NCBI GenBank assembly: GCA_023135165.1
Contig: JAGLTS010000066.1
Coordinates: 1-58,113 of the forward strand
From: Phycisphaerales bacterium
GTDB taxonomy: Bacteria; Planctomycetota; Phycisphaerae; Phycisphaerales; JAGLTS01
Length of the DNA: 58,113 bases
Direction: 5' to 3'
In this document: piece by piece, positions 1 to 8,578 of the stretch
Layout: each line of letters begins with the position of its first letter
Position numbering within the stretch: position 1 is the stretch's first letter
The notes under the pieces: model-generated
Databases searched by the model: none
Told to the model about the DNA's origin: nothing
Seen by the model: the letters and a program-made list of their open reading frames with translations, nothing else
Made by a program: the position numbers and the translations under genes

Positions 1-38
1 CGTCGAACCGATCACCTGAACCCCCAACCCCCCGCGTT

Positions 39-80
39 GAGTCCGCCACGGGCGGACGAAATCCGCCTCCGGCGGACCCA
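39..80. repeat. paired GC-rich palindromes upstream of the first bactofilin
   Basis: Two adjacent inverted repeats lie here: GTCCGCC..GGCGGAC (41-57) and TCCGCC..GGCGGA (62-77). The segment 57-80 recurs with two mismatches at 10936-10960. They resemble the short intergenic palindromes scattered through many GC-rich bacterial genomes. No function can be assigned; they sit about 170 bp ahead of the bactofilin start and could affect transcript ends of a gene outside the window. Confidence 0.5.
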
Positions 81-250
81 CCACCCCCCACAAACCCCTG
101 CCACGTCGGCTGTTTCCCGCCATCCACACCCGCACAGACACACAGCCGCCCCACGACTGTGTACCCTTATCAGTCGGCACGAGTCGGCCCGCCGCACCGC
201 CGGCCCGACGCTGTAACTCGTTAGCCCACCGATAGCAAGGAGAAAGATCC

Positions 251-685
251 ATGGCAGAGTCAAACGCCGACTTCGGTACCATCATCGGAAAGGACGCCAA
301 CTTCAAGGGCGAACTCTCCTACGACGGCGCCGCGAACATTCTCGGCACAATCGAAGGCTCCATCACCTCAAAGGGAAAACTCAACATCGCCAGCGGCGCG
401 ACATGCAAGGCAACCATCAAGACCGGTGAAGTCACCATCCAGGGGCGCGTCGAGGGCGACATCGAAGCCGCCGAACGTGTTGATCTCCAAGCCTCCGGGC
501 AACTCACCGGCGACATCACCGCCAACCGCATGACCATGGCCGACGGCGCATCCTTCATCGGAACATGCCGAATCGGCGCCGCCTCGCGCGACGGCAAGTT
601 CCCCGCCCGGCCGACCAGCGATGACAAGCTCAAGCAGCCCGCGCCCGAGGTCGTCGTCAAGCAACCCGCCATGGCCAAGAAGTAG
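251..685 (+). CDS. bactofilin family cytoskeletal protein
   Basis: Bactofilins polymerise without nucleotide into membrane-associated filaments that scaffold cell-shape and wall-synthesis factors. The 144-residue protein has the family layout: a short polar N-terminus, a central beta-helical domain (about residues 10-105) built of short Gly-rich repeats such as GKLNIASGATCKATIKTGEV, and a basic, Pro-rich tail with lysines at the end. There is no signal peptide or membrane segment, as expected for the family. AAGGAG at 237-242, 8 bases before ATG 251, fixes the start. A second bactofilin-like gene follows 84 bases downstream on the same strand, so the pair may be co-transcribed and co-assemble (inference). 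Confidence 0.9.
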   Translation: MAESNADFGTIIGKDANFKGELSYDGAANILGTIEGSITSKGKLNIASGATCKATIKTGEVTIQGRVEGDIEAAERVDLQASGQLTGDITANRMTMADGASFIGTCRIGAASRDGKFPARPTSDDKLKQPAPEVVVKQPAMAKK

Positions 686-769
686 CCCAGGCCGCGACGC
701 ACGGGCAGATCGCCGGGAATCCGAGCATCTCGATTCCATAGAGGAGTGTCGCGCGCCGAACCGCCGTCG

Positions 770-1174
770 ATGGCCAAGATCAACGGAAAGAAAACCGTCT
801 TCTGCTACCTGTGCGGTCATCCGTTCGATGTCAGTACGCGCGCCATGACCGTGAACTGTCCGAAGTGTCACAAGCAGCTCATGATCGATGACGTCACGGT
901 CAAAACCTACACCGCCGTCACGACGCTCCCATCGTGCGGCACGATCGTCGTCCGAGCGCGCGGCCGAGTCGTCGCCAAAAAAGTGCTCGGCCAGATCGGC
1001 GTCGAATGCAACGGCACGATCGAAGCGGATATCGAGACAACCGGATTCGTCCGCCTCGGCAAGAAGGCGAAATGCAAAGGCGCCATCCGGGCGGGCACGC
1101 TCAAGATCGCTGACGGCGCCCAGCTCACCGGCCCCATCACGGTTCCCTGGACCAACCACGATACATCACACTGA
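770..1174 (+). CDS. zinc-ribbon bactofilin-like protein
   Basis: A 134-residue protein with two parts. The head has CYLCGH at about residues 11-16 and CPKCHK at about 31-36, two CxxC knuckles spaced like a zinc ribbon. The rest has the short beta-helix repeats of a bactofilin (VVRARGRVVAKKVLGQIGV, then GTIEADIETTGFVRLGKKAK). The ribbon may bind metal, protein or nucleic acid and so recruit something to a filament; that is inference. The frame is open to a GTG at 746, but the GAGGAG there overlaps that codon, so ATG 770 (MAKINGKK) is preferred. It follows the bactofilin at 251-685 on the same strand. Confidence 0.78.
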   Translation: MAKINGKKTVFCYLCGHPFDVSTRAMTVNCPKCHKQLMIDDVTVKTYTAVTTLPSCGTIVVRARGRVVAKKVLGQIGVECNGTIEADIETTGFVRLGKKAKCKGAIRAGTLKIADGAQLTGPITVPWTNHDTSH

Positions 1175-1350
1175 CCCTCGAAAGCCGCGGCCGCGGTCGC
1201 GCCCCGACGCGACCCGGCCATCTTCGCGGGGGAGTCGCGCCGGTTCGTAGCGACAGTCAGGTGGTTCCGTTCCCAACAATCTGGTGCGTCCGATTCGTTC
1301 CCACAGCCGAGGCTGTCGCTGCCGGTTCAACCATCAGCCCGTCACACGCC

Positions 1351-2175
1351 ATGAATGACCCCGACGCTGCCGTCATCGCACCGTCCCCCCGCCCGACCAC
1401 TCACCGTGAGGAGGCGGCGTTCAACGATCTGCCCATCCTCGCGCTGGTCGAGACGGACCGGTACTGCGACCAATGCAGCCACAACCTGCTGAGCCAGGCG
1501 ATTCGGCGCGATGAACGCACGGGAGTCCTGCTGGTCCGCTGTCCGGAATGCGGGAGGCTGCACCCGGCGGCAGGCACCGCCACCGCGGTCCGCCCGTGGC
1601 TGCACCGATTCGCCGTCATCCTCCTGCTGCTGTGGTTCGCAACGATCGGCTTCGCCGTGACAATGGTCGGCATGGCGCAGGTCGGCCTAACCATCGCGAT
1701 CATGGAGGAACTCACGACCTCGACGCGCATTGTGAACATCACCGGCACATCGACCACGGTCGTGAGGACACAGCATCGCACACCGGTCGCCCAAACGCGC
1801 GATCACTTCTGGATGGTGTTGTCGACCAGAGTGCTGCTCGGCGCTGTCGGGTTCATCGCAATGACCGCATCGGTGATCGCCTTTCATCACTGGCGGCGCT
1901 GGGCGCAGTTGATCCTCGCAACAGGTCCGCCGATCGTCGTCGCATCGCTGCTGTGGATCGGCTTCGCATACGATCAGCCGGGTCTGATGGCGTGGAGCAT
2001 CAGACCGATCGCGGGCAGCGCCGCAGCGCTGATCGTAGGCGGATTGATCGCAGTACTGGTCGGCCGGATGGTCGCACGATTCATGGTGATCGCACTGGTC
2101 CCTCCGCGAATGCGCTGGCCGCTTGCCTTCCTCTGGATCGCCGACGGCAAGACGCTGTCCGGCATGGCTGCCTGA
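1351..2175 (+). CDS. membrane protein with N-terminal zinc ribbon, function unknown
   Basis: A 274-residue protein not recognised as a characterised family. Near residue 40 it has YCDQCSHNLL and about 30 residues later RCPECGRLHP, a two-knuckle zinc ribbon typical of planctomycete membrane proteins. About five hydrophobic segments follow, the first being FAVILLLLWFATIGFAVTMV, then FIAMTASVIAFHHW, IVVASLLWIGFAYD and SAAALIVGGLIAVLVGRM. The reading frame extends upstream to 1261, but MNDPDAAV at 1351 is a better start because the preceding 30 codons look non-coding. No functional partner is evident. Confidence 0.65.
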   Translation: MNDPDAAVIAPSPRPTTHREEAAFNDLPILALVETDRYCDQCSHNLLSQAIRRDERTGVLLVRCPECGRLHPAAGTATAVRPWLHRFAVILLLLWFATIGFAVTMVGMAQVGLTIAIMEELTTSTRIVNITGTSTTVVRTQHRTPVAQTRDHFWMVLSTRVLLGAVGFIAMTASVIAFHHWRRWAQLILATGPPIVVASLLWIGFAYDQPGLMAWSIRPIAGSAAALIVGGLIAVLVGRMVARFMVIALVPPRMRWPLAFLWIADGKTLSGMAA

Positions 2176-2222
2176 CCTTTGTTCACATCCCGGGGCACAT
2201 GCCTGGAAAACGTAGGTTCTGA

Positions 2223-2252
2223 CCCGGGCATGCCCGGGGCTATGTGGGCGGG
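2223..2252 (+). repeat. REP-like palindrome, copy 1
   Basis: CCCGGGCATGCCCGGGG is followed by CTATGTGGGCGGG. The same palindrome-plus-CTATGTGG tail recurs at 2509-2538 (opposite strand), 2849-2879 and 14533-14560. This copy lies just past the 3' end of the broken transposase, the place expected of a REP element bound to a RAYT transposase. Confidence 0.7.
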
Positions 2253-2858
2253 CGCACCCACGTGTATGGTGAGCGATTGTCACCGTGGCGCTGAATGTAG
2301 GCTGCGACCGTGTGCACCGCCCCCACATCGAACAGGAATACCTTCCAGTACCCGGCCGTCCACGTACGAGCGCGGCCATCCTTGTGATGCAGGGCGAGCA
2401 CCGCTGAACTCGTATTGCTCTTGATGCGGCCGACGACCGCTCCGATGTCGTCGCGCATCGGCGCGAGCAGCAGATGCACATGCGTTTCCTGAATCGCCGC
2501 GGCGTACACCCGCCACATAGCCCCCGGCATGCCGGGGGCCAGGATCTCCCCGATCACCCGCGCCACGACACCCTGCTCAACGGAATCCAGGAACTTCGGC
2601 GGCTCCTTCAGTAGGCGCCCTCGCGCGTTCGTACGTCGCAGCATCCGGCAGATTGACCTGATGCCCCGCACGGATGAGCCGTCCATACAGATCGAACAGC
2701 GGTGACCAATGGCCGGGCTTGGATGGATCGCCCGGCAGCCATGCGCCATAGGTCGTCCAGATCACGTGAATTGCGCGCGTACGCCTCACAGCGGCAGCGT
2801 ACACGCGACGCCACGGATATGCGGAGGTTGGACCTGTGGGAAGCCGGACCCCGGGCAT
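2240..2858 (-). pseudogene. broken REP-associated (Y1/HUH-type) transposase
   Basis: The two halves lie in different frames. The N-terminal half (about 2577-2780) reads RAIHVIWTTYGAWLPGDPSK and continues to DAATYERARA; the C-terminal half (2240-2640) reads LLKEPPKFLDS, then ETHVHLLLAP, the HUH histidine motif of Y1 transposases, then RTWTAGYWKVFLFD. Dropping one G of the pair at 2614-2615 joins the halves as ERARALLKEPPKFLD, so the gene has a one-base frameshift. A REP palindrome also sits inside the gene in frame (residues LAPGMPGAMWR just before the HUH region). There is no convincing start codon except one supplied by the flanking palindrome. It is probably inactive. Confidence 0.75.
2509..2538 (-). 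repeat. REP-like palindrome, copy 2, inside the transposase
   Basis: On the minus strand this reads CCCCCGGCATGCCGGGGG followed by CTATGTGGCGGG, the same family as copies 1 and 3 but inverted relative to them. It is a multiple of three long in context and is translated within the transposase remnant as LAPGMPGAMWR, so it entered coding sequence without breaking the frame. Confidence 0.7.
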
Positions 2859-2879
2859 GCCCGGGGCTATGTGGGCGGG
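2849..2879 (+). repeat. REP-like palindrome, copy 3
   Basis: CCCCGGGCATGCCCGGGG followed by CTATGTGGGCGGG, nearly identical to copy 1 and in the same orientation, so that copies 1 and 3 bracket the transposase remnant about 620 bp apart. It ends 4 bp before the stop codon of the STAS gene. Confidence 0.72.
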
Positions 2880-2882
2880 CGT

Positions 2883-3233
2883 TCAGGGCTGCGACTCGAA
2901 GGTGAATGCCCGCGCGAGGACGCCTTCGACGCCGAGCGTTTGGGCGTAATCCTGGAAGAACTTCGGCTCGCCGGTGATGCTCAGTTGGGCACCACAGCGG
3001 ATGGCCTCCGCCCCAAGGGCGATCAGGGCGGCGAGCAGGGCTGAGTTCATGTCCGTCAATCCGCTCAGGTCCACACGGATGGCGCCTTCTACCCGAGTCC
3101 CGCTGGGCGTCGCCTGGGCTGAGCGGCGCATCACCTCGCGGACCTCATCGAGAAGATGCCTCAGTTCCGCGTAATCTCGAAGGTCGCCTTCGACGTGGAC
3201 CGCTGTGCCGTATTGACCGCTCTCTCGAACCAT
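2883..3233 (-). CDS. STAS-domain protein (anti-sigma-antagonist-like)
   Basis: A 116-residue protein made almost wholly of one STAS fold. AIRVDLSGLTDMNSALLAAL is the beta-strand plus loop where anti-sigma-factor antagonists carry the phosphorylatable Ser (here in DMNSALL), and QLSITGEPKFF is the next strand. STAS proteins of this kind bind and release an anti-sigma factor or sit in a signalling complex. No cognate kinase or phosphatase lies beside it, so its partner is unknown. ATG 3233 has GGGGTGAT about 8 bases upstream; the open frame extends to 3272, but those residues are not conserved-looking. Confidence 0.75.
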   Translation of the reverse strand: MVRESGQYGTAVHVEGDLRDYAELRHLLDEVREVMRRSAQATPSGTRVEGAIRVDLSGLTDMNSALLAALIALGAEAIRCGAQLSITGEPKFFQDYAQTLGVEGVLARAFTFESQP

Positions 3234-3363
3234 TGGATCACCCCATAAAACTATGCCCCGGATGTTTCGCAAGTCAAGCGATTTCCGCTCGGCGGACCTG
3301 ACGAAACGGCCGGCATCGCTTCGCCCAGTTTGCCGAAGCCGATCAGGGCATTACGATCCCCCC

Positions 3364-4233
3364 ATGTTCGGATCACACCTGTCCATTGCAGGAGGCTTGG
3401 TCAACGCGCTCATCGAGGCGCGCAGGCTGAAGATGGACACGGTGCAGGTCTTCACGAAGAACCAGCAGCAATGGCGCATCCCGCCACTCGACGACCATGT
3501 CCGCGACGCCTGGCTGGCTGAGCTGGCCCGCCTCGGCTGGGAGGATCGGACCGTCGCCCACAACAGCTACCTGATCAACCTCGCAAGCCCGGATGATCTG
3601 CTCTGGGAGAAGTCGATCGCGATGATGCGGGCTGAGATCGAGCGGTGCGAGGCATTGCGCATCCCCCATCTCGTGAGCCATCCCGGAGCCTTCACGACAT
3701 CGGATCTTGACGCGGGGATCAGCCGAATCATCGCAGCGTACGACCGTGTGCATGCGGACCTACCGGGCTATCGGACAGTCGTCTGTCTGGAGAACACTGC
3801 GGGAGCGGGCACGACGATCGGCCGAACATTCGAGGAGTTGGCCCGTATCAGGGAGGGCGTCGGCGATCCGAGACGGCTGGCGTACTGCCTGGACACCTGC
3901 CACGCCTTCGCCGGCGGGTATGATGTTTCGACGACGGCTGGGGTTCAGGAGGTCTTGGACGAGTTCGGTCGAATCTGCGGCCCGTCGCATCTCAGGGTCG
4001 TCCACGTCAACGACTCCAAGGGGGGTCTCGGGTCGCGTCGTGATCGGCACGAGCACATCGGAGATGGACAAATCGGCAAGGAAGGGTTTGCAGCGCTGGT
4101 AAACCGCAGAGAGCTGGCCAACGTGCCGAAGATACTGGAGACGCCCAAGGGCGCGACGCCGAAGGGCACGCCGATGGATACGGTGAACCTCCGCCGGCTG
4201 AGGCGGCTGGTGTCGCGGGAAGGAAAGGACTGA
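3364..4233 (+). CDS. nfo: deoxyribonuclease IV (AP endonuclease)
   Basis: Base-excision repair: it cuts DNA 5' of abasic sites using a trinuclear zinc centre in a TIM barrel. The 289-residue length is normal for the family. Metal-ligand motifs are present in order: HNSYLINLA, HPGAF, CLENTAG (Glu ligand), CLDTCHAFAGGYD, HVNDSKGGLGSRRDRHEHIG and, near the end, ILETPKG. ATG 3364 (MFGSHLSIAGG) matches the family start; the 37 upstream codons do not. The TPR lipoprotein starts 9 bp after the stop and queF follows, so the three may be co-transcribed. Confidence 0.95.
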   Translation: MFGSHLSIAGGLVNALIEARRLKMDTVQVFTKNQQQWRIPPLDDHVRDAWLAELARLGWEDRTVAHNSYLINLASPDDLLWEKSIAMMRAEIERCEALRIPHLVSHPGAFTTSDLDAGISRIIAAYDRVHADLPGYRTVVCLENTAGAGTTIGRTFEELARIREGVGDPRRLAYCLDTCHAFAGGYDVSTTAGVQEVLDEFGRICGPSHLRVVHVNDSKGGLGSRRDRHEHIGDGQIGKEGFAALVNRRELANVPKILETPKGATPKGTPMDTVNLRRLRRLVSREGKD

Positions 4234-4242
4234 GCAGCGCCG

Positions 4243-5244
4243 ATGAGCCGAACCACACCGCACGGATCTTGCCTGCATCGCCTGTCTGCCTTGCTGCTGA
4301 CGGGGGCGGTGCTCATCTCGCTCTGCGGCTGCATCGCCCTGCGCGGCGGACCCCGGACGGTCGCGATGGCGGAGATCCGCGATGGGCAACAACTGGCGGA
4401 GGCGGGGCTGACAGCCGAGGCGCTGGCTGCCTTCGAGCGGGCAATCGAGCTAAGCCCGCGCATGCCCGCAGCCCACATCGGTGCTGCGCGGGTGCTTCAG
4501 ATGCGGGGTGACTACGAAGCTGCCGAGGTAGCCTACAGCCAGGCTGCGGACCTGCAGCCGAGCAACTTCGACGCCCACTTCGGTCAAGGTCTCATGCTGC
4601 AACTGCTCGATCGGCTGAGCGAAGCCGTGCGCGCCTACCTTCGCGCCGTTCAGCTTCGACCGAACAGCGCGCCGACGCACCTGAACCTCGCCATGGTCTA
4701 CCTGCAGCTCGGCGAACCCAGACAGGCGGTCGCGTTCGCGGAGCAGGCGGTCGCGCTGGACCCGGGCAACGGCGCCTCGCATGCCAACCTCGGCGCCATC
4801 TACACCGCGCTGGATCGCCACGATGAGGCGCTCTACGAGTACGAAGCCGCGGTCCGGATCATCGGTTCGGATATCGAGTTGCTCCGAAACATGGCGGATA
4901 CGCAGGGCTGGTTGAAGCACTACGATGACATGCAGCTCACGCTCGTCAAGCTCATTCGCGCCAAGCCTGACGCCCGCGCCTACGAGCGCCTCGGCTATGC
5001 CCGCTTCAAGACTCGCCGGTACACCGGCGCACTCGCCGCATTTGAACAGTCGCTTCGATTCGACGCCGATTACATCCCCGCCCTGAACGGCGTGGGCGTG
5101 TGTCTGCTCAACCGCTGGCTGCTCAGCGACCGCCAAGACACGGACGCCCACCAACGGGGAATCGAGTCGTTGCGCGGAAGCGTTCGTTTGAACAACGATC
5201 AACCGCAGATCCTCGATCTGCTCCACCGCTACGCACAGCCGTGA
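4243..5244 (+). CDS. TPR-repeat lipoprotein
   Basis: A 333-residue exported protein. Residues 1-30 form a signal peptide ending in the lipobox LCGC (Cys30), so it is probably lipid-anchored in the cell envelope. From about residue 45 it holds at least six tetratricopeptide repeats with the usual spacing of Ala/Gly/Leu and Pro (AGLTAEALAAFERAIELSP; GEPRQAVAFAEQAVALDPGN). TPRs mediate protein-protein binding; the partner is unknown. It sits between nfo and queF with gaps of 9 and 16 bp. Confidence 0.85.
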   Translation: MSRTTPHGSCLHRLSALLLTGAVLISLCGCIALRGGPRTVAMAEIRDGQQLAEAGLTAEALAAFERAIELSPRMPAAHIGAARVLQMRGDYEAAEVAYSQAADLQPSNFDAHFGQGLMLQLLDRLSEAVRAYLRAVQLRPNSAPTHLNLAMVYLQLGEPRQAVAFAEQAVALDPGNGASHANLGAIYTALDRHDEALYEYEAAVRIIGSDIELLRNMADTQGWLKHYDDMQLTLVKLIRAKPDARAYERLGYARFKTRRYTGALAAFEQSLRFDADYIPALNGVGVCLLNRWLLSDRQDTDAHQRGIESLRGSVRLNNDQPQILDLLHRYAQP

Positions 5245-5260
5245 TACAGGACAAGACGCC

Positions 5261-5644
5261 GTGCCCGACCGCTCACTCCTCGACACATTCCCGACGCCGG
5301 CCGACGCTCCGTTCATCATCGAGCACGTGCATGACGACTTCACATCGCTCTGCCCGATGACAGGCCACCCCGACTTCGGACAGGTCACGGTGCGCTTCTG
5401 CCCGACCCCCGCGGATGCAGGCGGAACGTGCGTTGAACTGAAGAGCCTGAAGCTCTACTTCCATTCGTTCCGTCAGGAAGGGATCTTCTACGAAGCCGTG
5501 ACCAACCGCATCCGCGACGACCTCGCCGACGTGATGAAGCCGATCTGGCTGCAGGTCATCACACAATGGCGCGGCCGAGGCGGCATCCGTTCGCGCATCA
5601 TCGCTGTCATGGGCGAAGTGCCCCCCGAGTGGCGTCAAGGCTGA
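5261..5644 (+). CDS. queF: NADPH-dependent 7-cyano-7-deazaguanine reductase
   Basis: It reduces preQ0 to preQ1 in queuosine tRNA modification. The 127-residue length fits the short, unimodular QueF type. The catalytic Cys31 and Asp38 lie in SLCPMTGHPDFG, and ELKSLKLYFHSFRQEGIFYE is the QueF signature with the substrate-binding Glu. The start is a GTG (VPDRSLL) 16 bp after the TPR gene. No other queuosine genes are in the window. Confidence 0.95.
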   Translation: MPDRSLLDTFPTPADAPFIIEHVHDDFTSLCPMTGHPDFGQVTVRFCPTPADAGGTCVELKSLKLYFHSFRQEGIFYEAVTNRIRDDLADVMKPIWLQVITQWRGRGGIRSRIIAVMGEVPPEWRQG

Positions 5645-5669
5645 ACGCAGGGGAACCGCCGGGCGCTTT

Positions 5670-6617
5670 TTACTCTTGAGCGCCGTCAGGTTCGGGATGT
5701 GCCGGCTGCGCGATCGGCGTCGGCTCGGTGCTTTGCTCCGCCTCAGCCGGGGCCACCCACCCCTCCGGCTTCTTGAGGAACGTCACGCCATAGACCAGGA
5801 ACACGCGCGGGCCGACCCGGTAACGCCAGGGTGTCAGCCCGTTGACCGCGATGACCTGTCCCGTGGCTTGGAGCTTCTTCGCGATCGCGTTGGGGTTGCA
5901 TCCCTGGAAGAACTTGCCCTCACCCAGGAGCTGCTCAAAGAGCGGCATGAGCTGTTCTTCCGGATAGCGGTGCAGCTCATCCACGATGTCCGACGAGGCG
6001 AACTCAAGCGCCAACATGCCGTACCCGCCGGGCTTGAGCAGATCGACGATCTGTTGCAGGTGGCCGTCACGCGCCGCGTTGGCTGCCTCGCGGAACTTCT
6101 TGTGCTTCTGCCCCATCGTCATGGCCACGTTGGCGACGATCGCCCCGATCATGCTCGATGAGACGACGCGATCGTATTGATCACTGACCTCAGCGATACG
6201 GTGCTTGGCGAGCTTGCCCAGGAGCTTGCCCGCCGCCTTCTCGGGAACCGGAGGCGCATTGCGAGGCCGCTTGCCCAGCCCGGTCAGATCGACATCGCCG
6301 ATCGCTCGCACGTGCGCCGGCCGATCATCACCAAACGCCCGCTCCAGCGCGTACTCAAGCGCCTGTGAATCGAGGTCGATCAGATCGATCCGCTCAAACT
6401 TCGGAGCCAGCGCCGCGAGGTCCAGGTCGTTGCAGTTGCCCGCACCGAGAACCGCGAGGCTCCCACCGGGCGGGATCGGCTCCTCCCTGTCGGGCACGTT
6501 CAGCGTCGCCGCGGCGAGCGAGGTGAGCCGCTGACGCTGCGGTGTGAGCTGATCCCACAGTTGCTCACTCGCAGCGTTCCACTGCCTGCACTCCTCGCGA
6601 ATGGACACTCCAGCCAT
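5670..6617 (-). CDS. SAM-dependent methyltransferase-like protein, function unknown
   Basis: A 315-residue cytosolic protein. LAVLGAGNCNDLDLAALA (about residues 54-71) followed by IDLIDLDSQALEYAL has the glycine loop and acidic strand-2 end of a Rossmann methyltransferase, and DLLKPGGYGMLALEF matches the strand-5 region with its PGG. The last 30 residues are a Pro/Glu-rich tail. The substrate cannot be named. AAGGAG lies about 10 bases before ATG 6617. It converges on queF with a 25-bp gap. Confidence 0.62.
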   Translation of the reverse strand: MAGVSIREECRQWNAASEQLWDQLTPQRQRLTSLAAATLNVPDREEPIPPGGSLAVLGAGNCNDLDLAALAPKFERIDLIDLDSQALEYALERAFGDDRPAHVRAIGDVDLTGLGKRPRNAPPVPEKAAGKLLGKLAKHRIAEVSDQYDRVVSSSMIGAIVANVAMTMGQKHKKFREAANAARDGHLQQIVDLLKPGGYGMLALEFASSDIVDELHRYPEEQLMPLFEQLLGEGKFFQGCNPNAIAKKLQATGQVIAVNGLTPWRYRVGPRVFLVYGVTFLKKPEGWVAPAEAEQSTEPTPIAQPAHPEPDGAQE

Positions 6618-6901
6618 CGGCGCACGCTCCTTCTCACCTCCGCCACGGGAAGACCCTTGTGCAAACCTCCGTTCGAGGAACGGGTGCTCCTCGAATGGTT
6701 CCTAAACGTTCTCGAAACAACGACTTGCAATCACATGCGCCGAACGTAACGCCCACGGGAATCCACTTCCCCAAGCCATCTTCAAGACGAAGACCAACTC
6801 TGTCAAGAACTTCGCCATCCAGTGCAATCGCCAAGTCACCCTGTGGCCAAAAAGGCGGATTCAATTCCGAAGCGCAACACGAGGTGAAAGGAGAGGCTTC
6901 G
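6618..6901. other. intergenic stretch, no gene seen
   Basis: Open frames here are short and have no family resemblance. It begins the accessory region running to about 10.7 kb and probably holds the promoter of the minus-strand methyltransferase-like gene. Confidence 0.4.
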
Positions 6902-7102
6902 CGGACGGGACGGTAGATTGAGGTGAGGGGCCTCGCGGGTGTCGTGGGGAATTCGTGGGGGTTCTTGCGGGGTCACATCATGAAGCTCCGCCAGGTCACG
7001 CTTCGCCGTCCCGGGAGAGCGCTTGAACTGCCGTTCGACATCGCCGGGGCGCGGTTCAACGCCCGCGATGAGCTGTTCGAGTATCCACCGCTGGCGATGA
7101 TT
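6902..7102 (-). pseudogene. remnant of a winged-helix (Fic/DeoR-type HTH) C-terminus
   Basis: The minus strand reads NHRQRWILEQLIAGVEPRPG and then DVERQFKRSPGTAKRDLAEL. This resembles the winged-helix tail of Fic-family proteins and similar regulators, in which a CS.RTAKRDLAEL-like helix ends the domain. No Fic motif (HPFxxGNGR) or convincing start is seen upstream, and the frame runs into low-complexity sequence, so only a fragment of about 65 residues remains. It is most simply the debris of a gene lost when the neighbouring region was acquired. Confidence 0.45.
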
Positions 7103-7164
7103 GACCCCGTGCGCTCGTGCGAGAGGTCGGCTGCCCGCCAAACGATAAGGGTAAAGATCAGGGT

Positions 7165-8578
7165 TCATGAGCCTGAAGAGTGAAGCGAATCCTCTGCGTT
7201 ATCCCTGGTAGCTTCAACGCTCTGGCTCGGCTCTGATTGCGCGTCCGGAGGATCGGTGGCTGCGGCCTCCTTCACTGCCGGAAGATCTGTCTCCTCTACC
7301 TTGCCTTTTTGTAGCTTCGGTGCAGCGGGTTGCCACTCCTGCAAATGCTGAACTACGTCCTCGTAGAAATCATCGACCGCATCAAGAACTGAGTCAATGA
7401 ACGAGCCCTTACCGACAGAACGCTTCAGACCCATTGGCCGTGTCATCGAAACGGTAAATGAGACAAGCTCACGATTATCGAGCGGAATCAGAAGAGACGG
7501 CCGGTTCCGTACACTGGCAAGCAGATCCGACATGGATGATCTGGACCGCAGACCCCAACTGTCGAGGCGAATGTTGGGTGCACTTGTCTTCAACTGGCGC
7601 AAAAGCCAAATTGATTCTGGTTGTGGTTCTTCCTGTTCTGGGTGCATCTATTGAGACCGACACGACAATCTGCTGAGCACGCACGTCTGCCTTGAGAGCA
7701 ATGTCGCCCACCGTGTTTGGTATACGAATCCCCCCAGGCATCAGGCCTCGCGTTGCCATCGCATCCACGATGTTCGCGATGCGAATGGAAAGGTCCTTTC
7801 TCTCCTTTACAGTGAGCACTTCCTGGACATCAGTGCCCAGATGCCGCCCTAGGCGCAGAACTGCAAACGACATGAGTTCTTCCCACTTGCCCGCTACTTC
7901 GACGGCTTTTTTGTCTGAATGGCGAAGAGTGCCGTGCTTCACTGCATCGCGCACTCCAACCCAATGCTCACCCATATCGCGGAAGTCCACGGCACCGGCG
8001 TTTGGGTGCTCAAGGTACCGAATCAGCTCGCCCAGGATCCACGCTTGATCTGGATCCGCTACTCCGCGGTGAGACTTCTGCAATACGGCTTCAGTTAAGA
8101 CCCTTGACCATGATAAATGGTGGAGGGCTGCTTTCTTCAGTTTACGCTTGTCTACCTCAACGGGGTGTTCACCGGGTATTCTGGCGATCTGATTTGAGAT
8201 CGTGATGACGCAATCAAAGCCTTGCTCTTTCGCCAGGTCCAAGTACGCCTCAATCTGCTCGCAGTTGAGTTCATTGCTTCCAGTTTTGACTTCAACCAGA
8301 GCTGTCCATGAGCGTTTGCCGCGGGATGTGTGGATGAGTCCGTCTGGACGAACACGGCGTCCATCGCCCAGTTCAAATATGGTCTCAATATAAGTGTCAA
8401 ATTGACCCTTCATGGCACCATATGGTTTTGCGAATGCCAAACCAAATTCTTCAACGGATGACAATACCGCGAGCAAGGCAGAAGTGGCTCGGCGTTCTTG
8501 TTCCTCGGCGTTACGCATACCAGATATAGGAATCAACCGTGCTGATTCCCATGAAGAGGTGTCGAGTTCATTCGTCAT
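7165..8578 (-). pseudogene. nuclease-like protein split by a +1 frameshift
   Basis: Frame one starts at ATG 8578 (MTNELDTSS) and runs to about 7610 with a restriction-endonuclease-like core: RPDGLIHT then WTALVEVKTGSNEL, an Asp...ExK arrangement, and QIEAYLDLAKEQGFDCVITI. Frame two carries WLLRQLKTSAPNIRLDSWG to the stop at 7165. Removing one A from the AAA run at 7608-7610 fuses them as RINWLLRQLK, a natural join. The full product would be about 470 residues. It resembles actinobacterial proteins annotated as stress-response or restriction-like, recalled from memory only. The DNA is visibly AT-richer than its neighbours, suggesting recent transfer. The frameshift may be real or a read error. 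Confidence 0.62.

Noticed and set aside
368..1159. Minus-strand frame of 263 codons opposite the two bactofilins
   Set aside because: It is antisense to two well-supported genes and has no recognisable domain.
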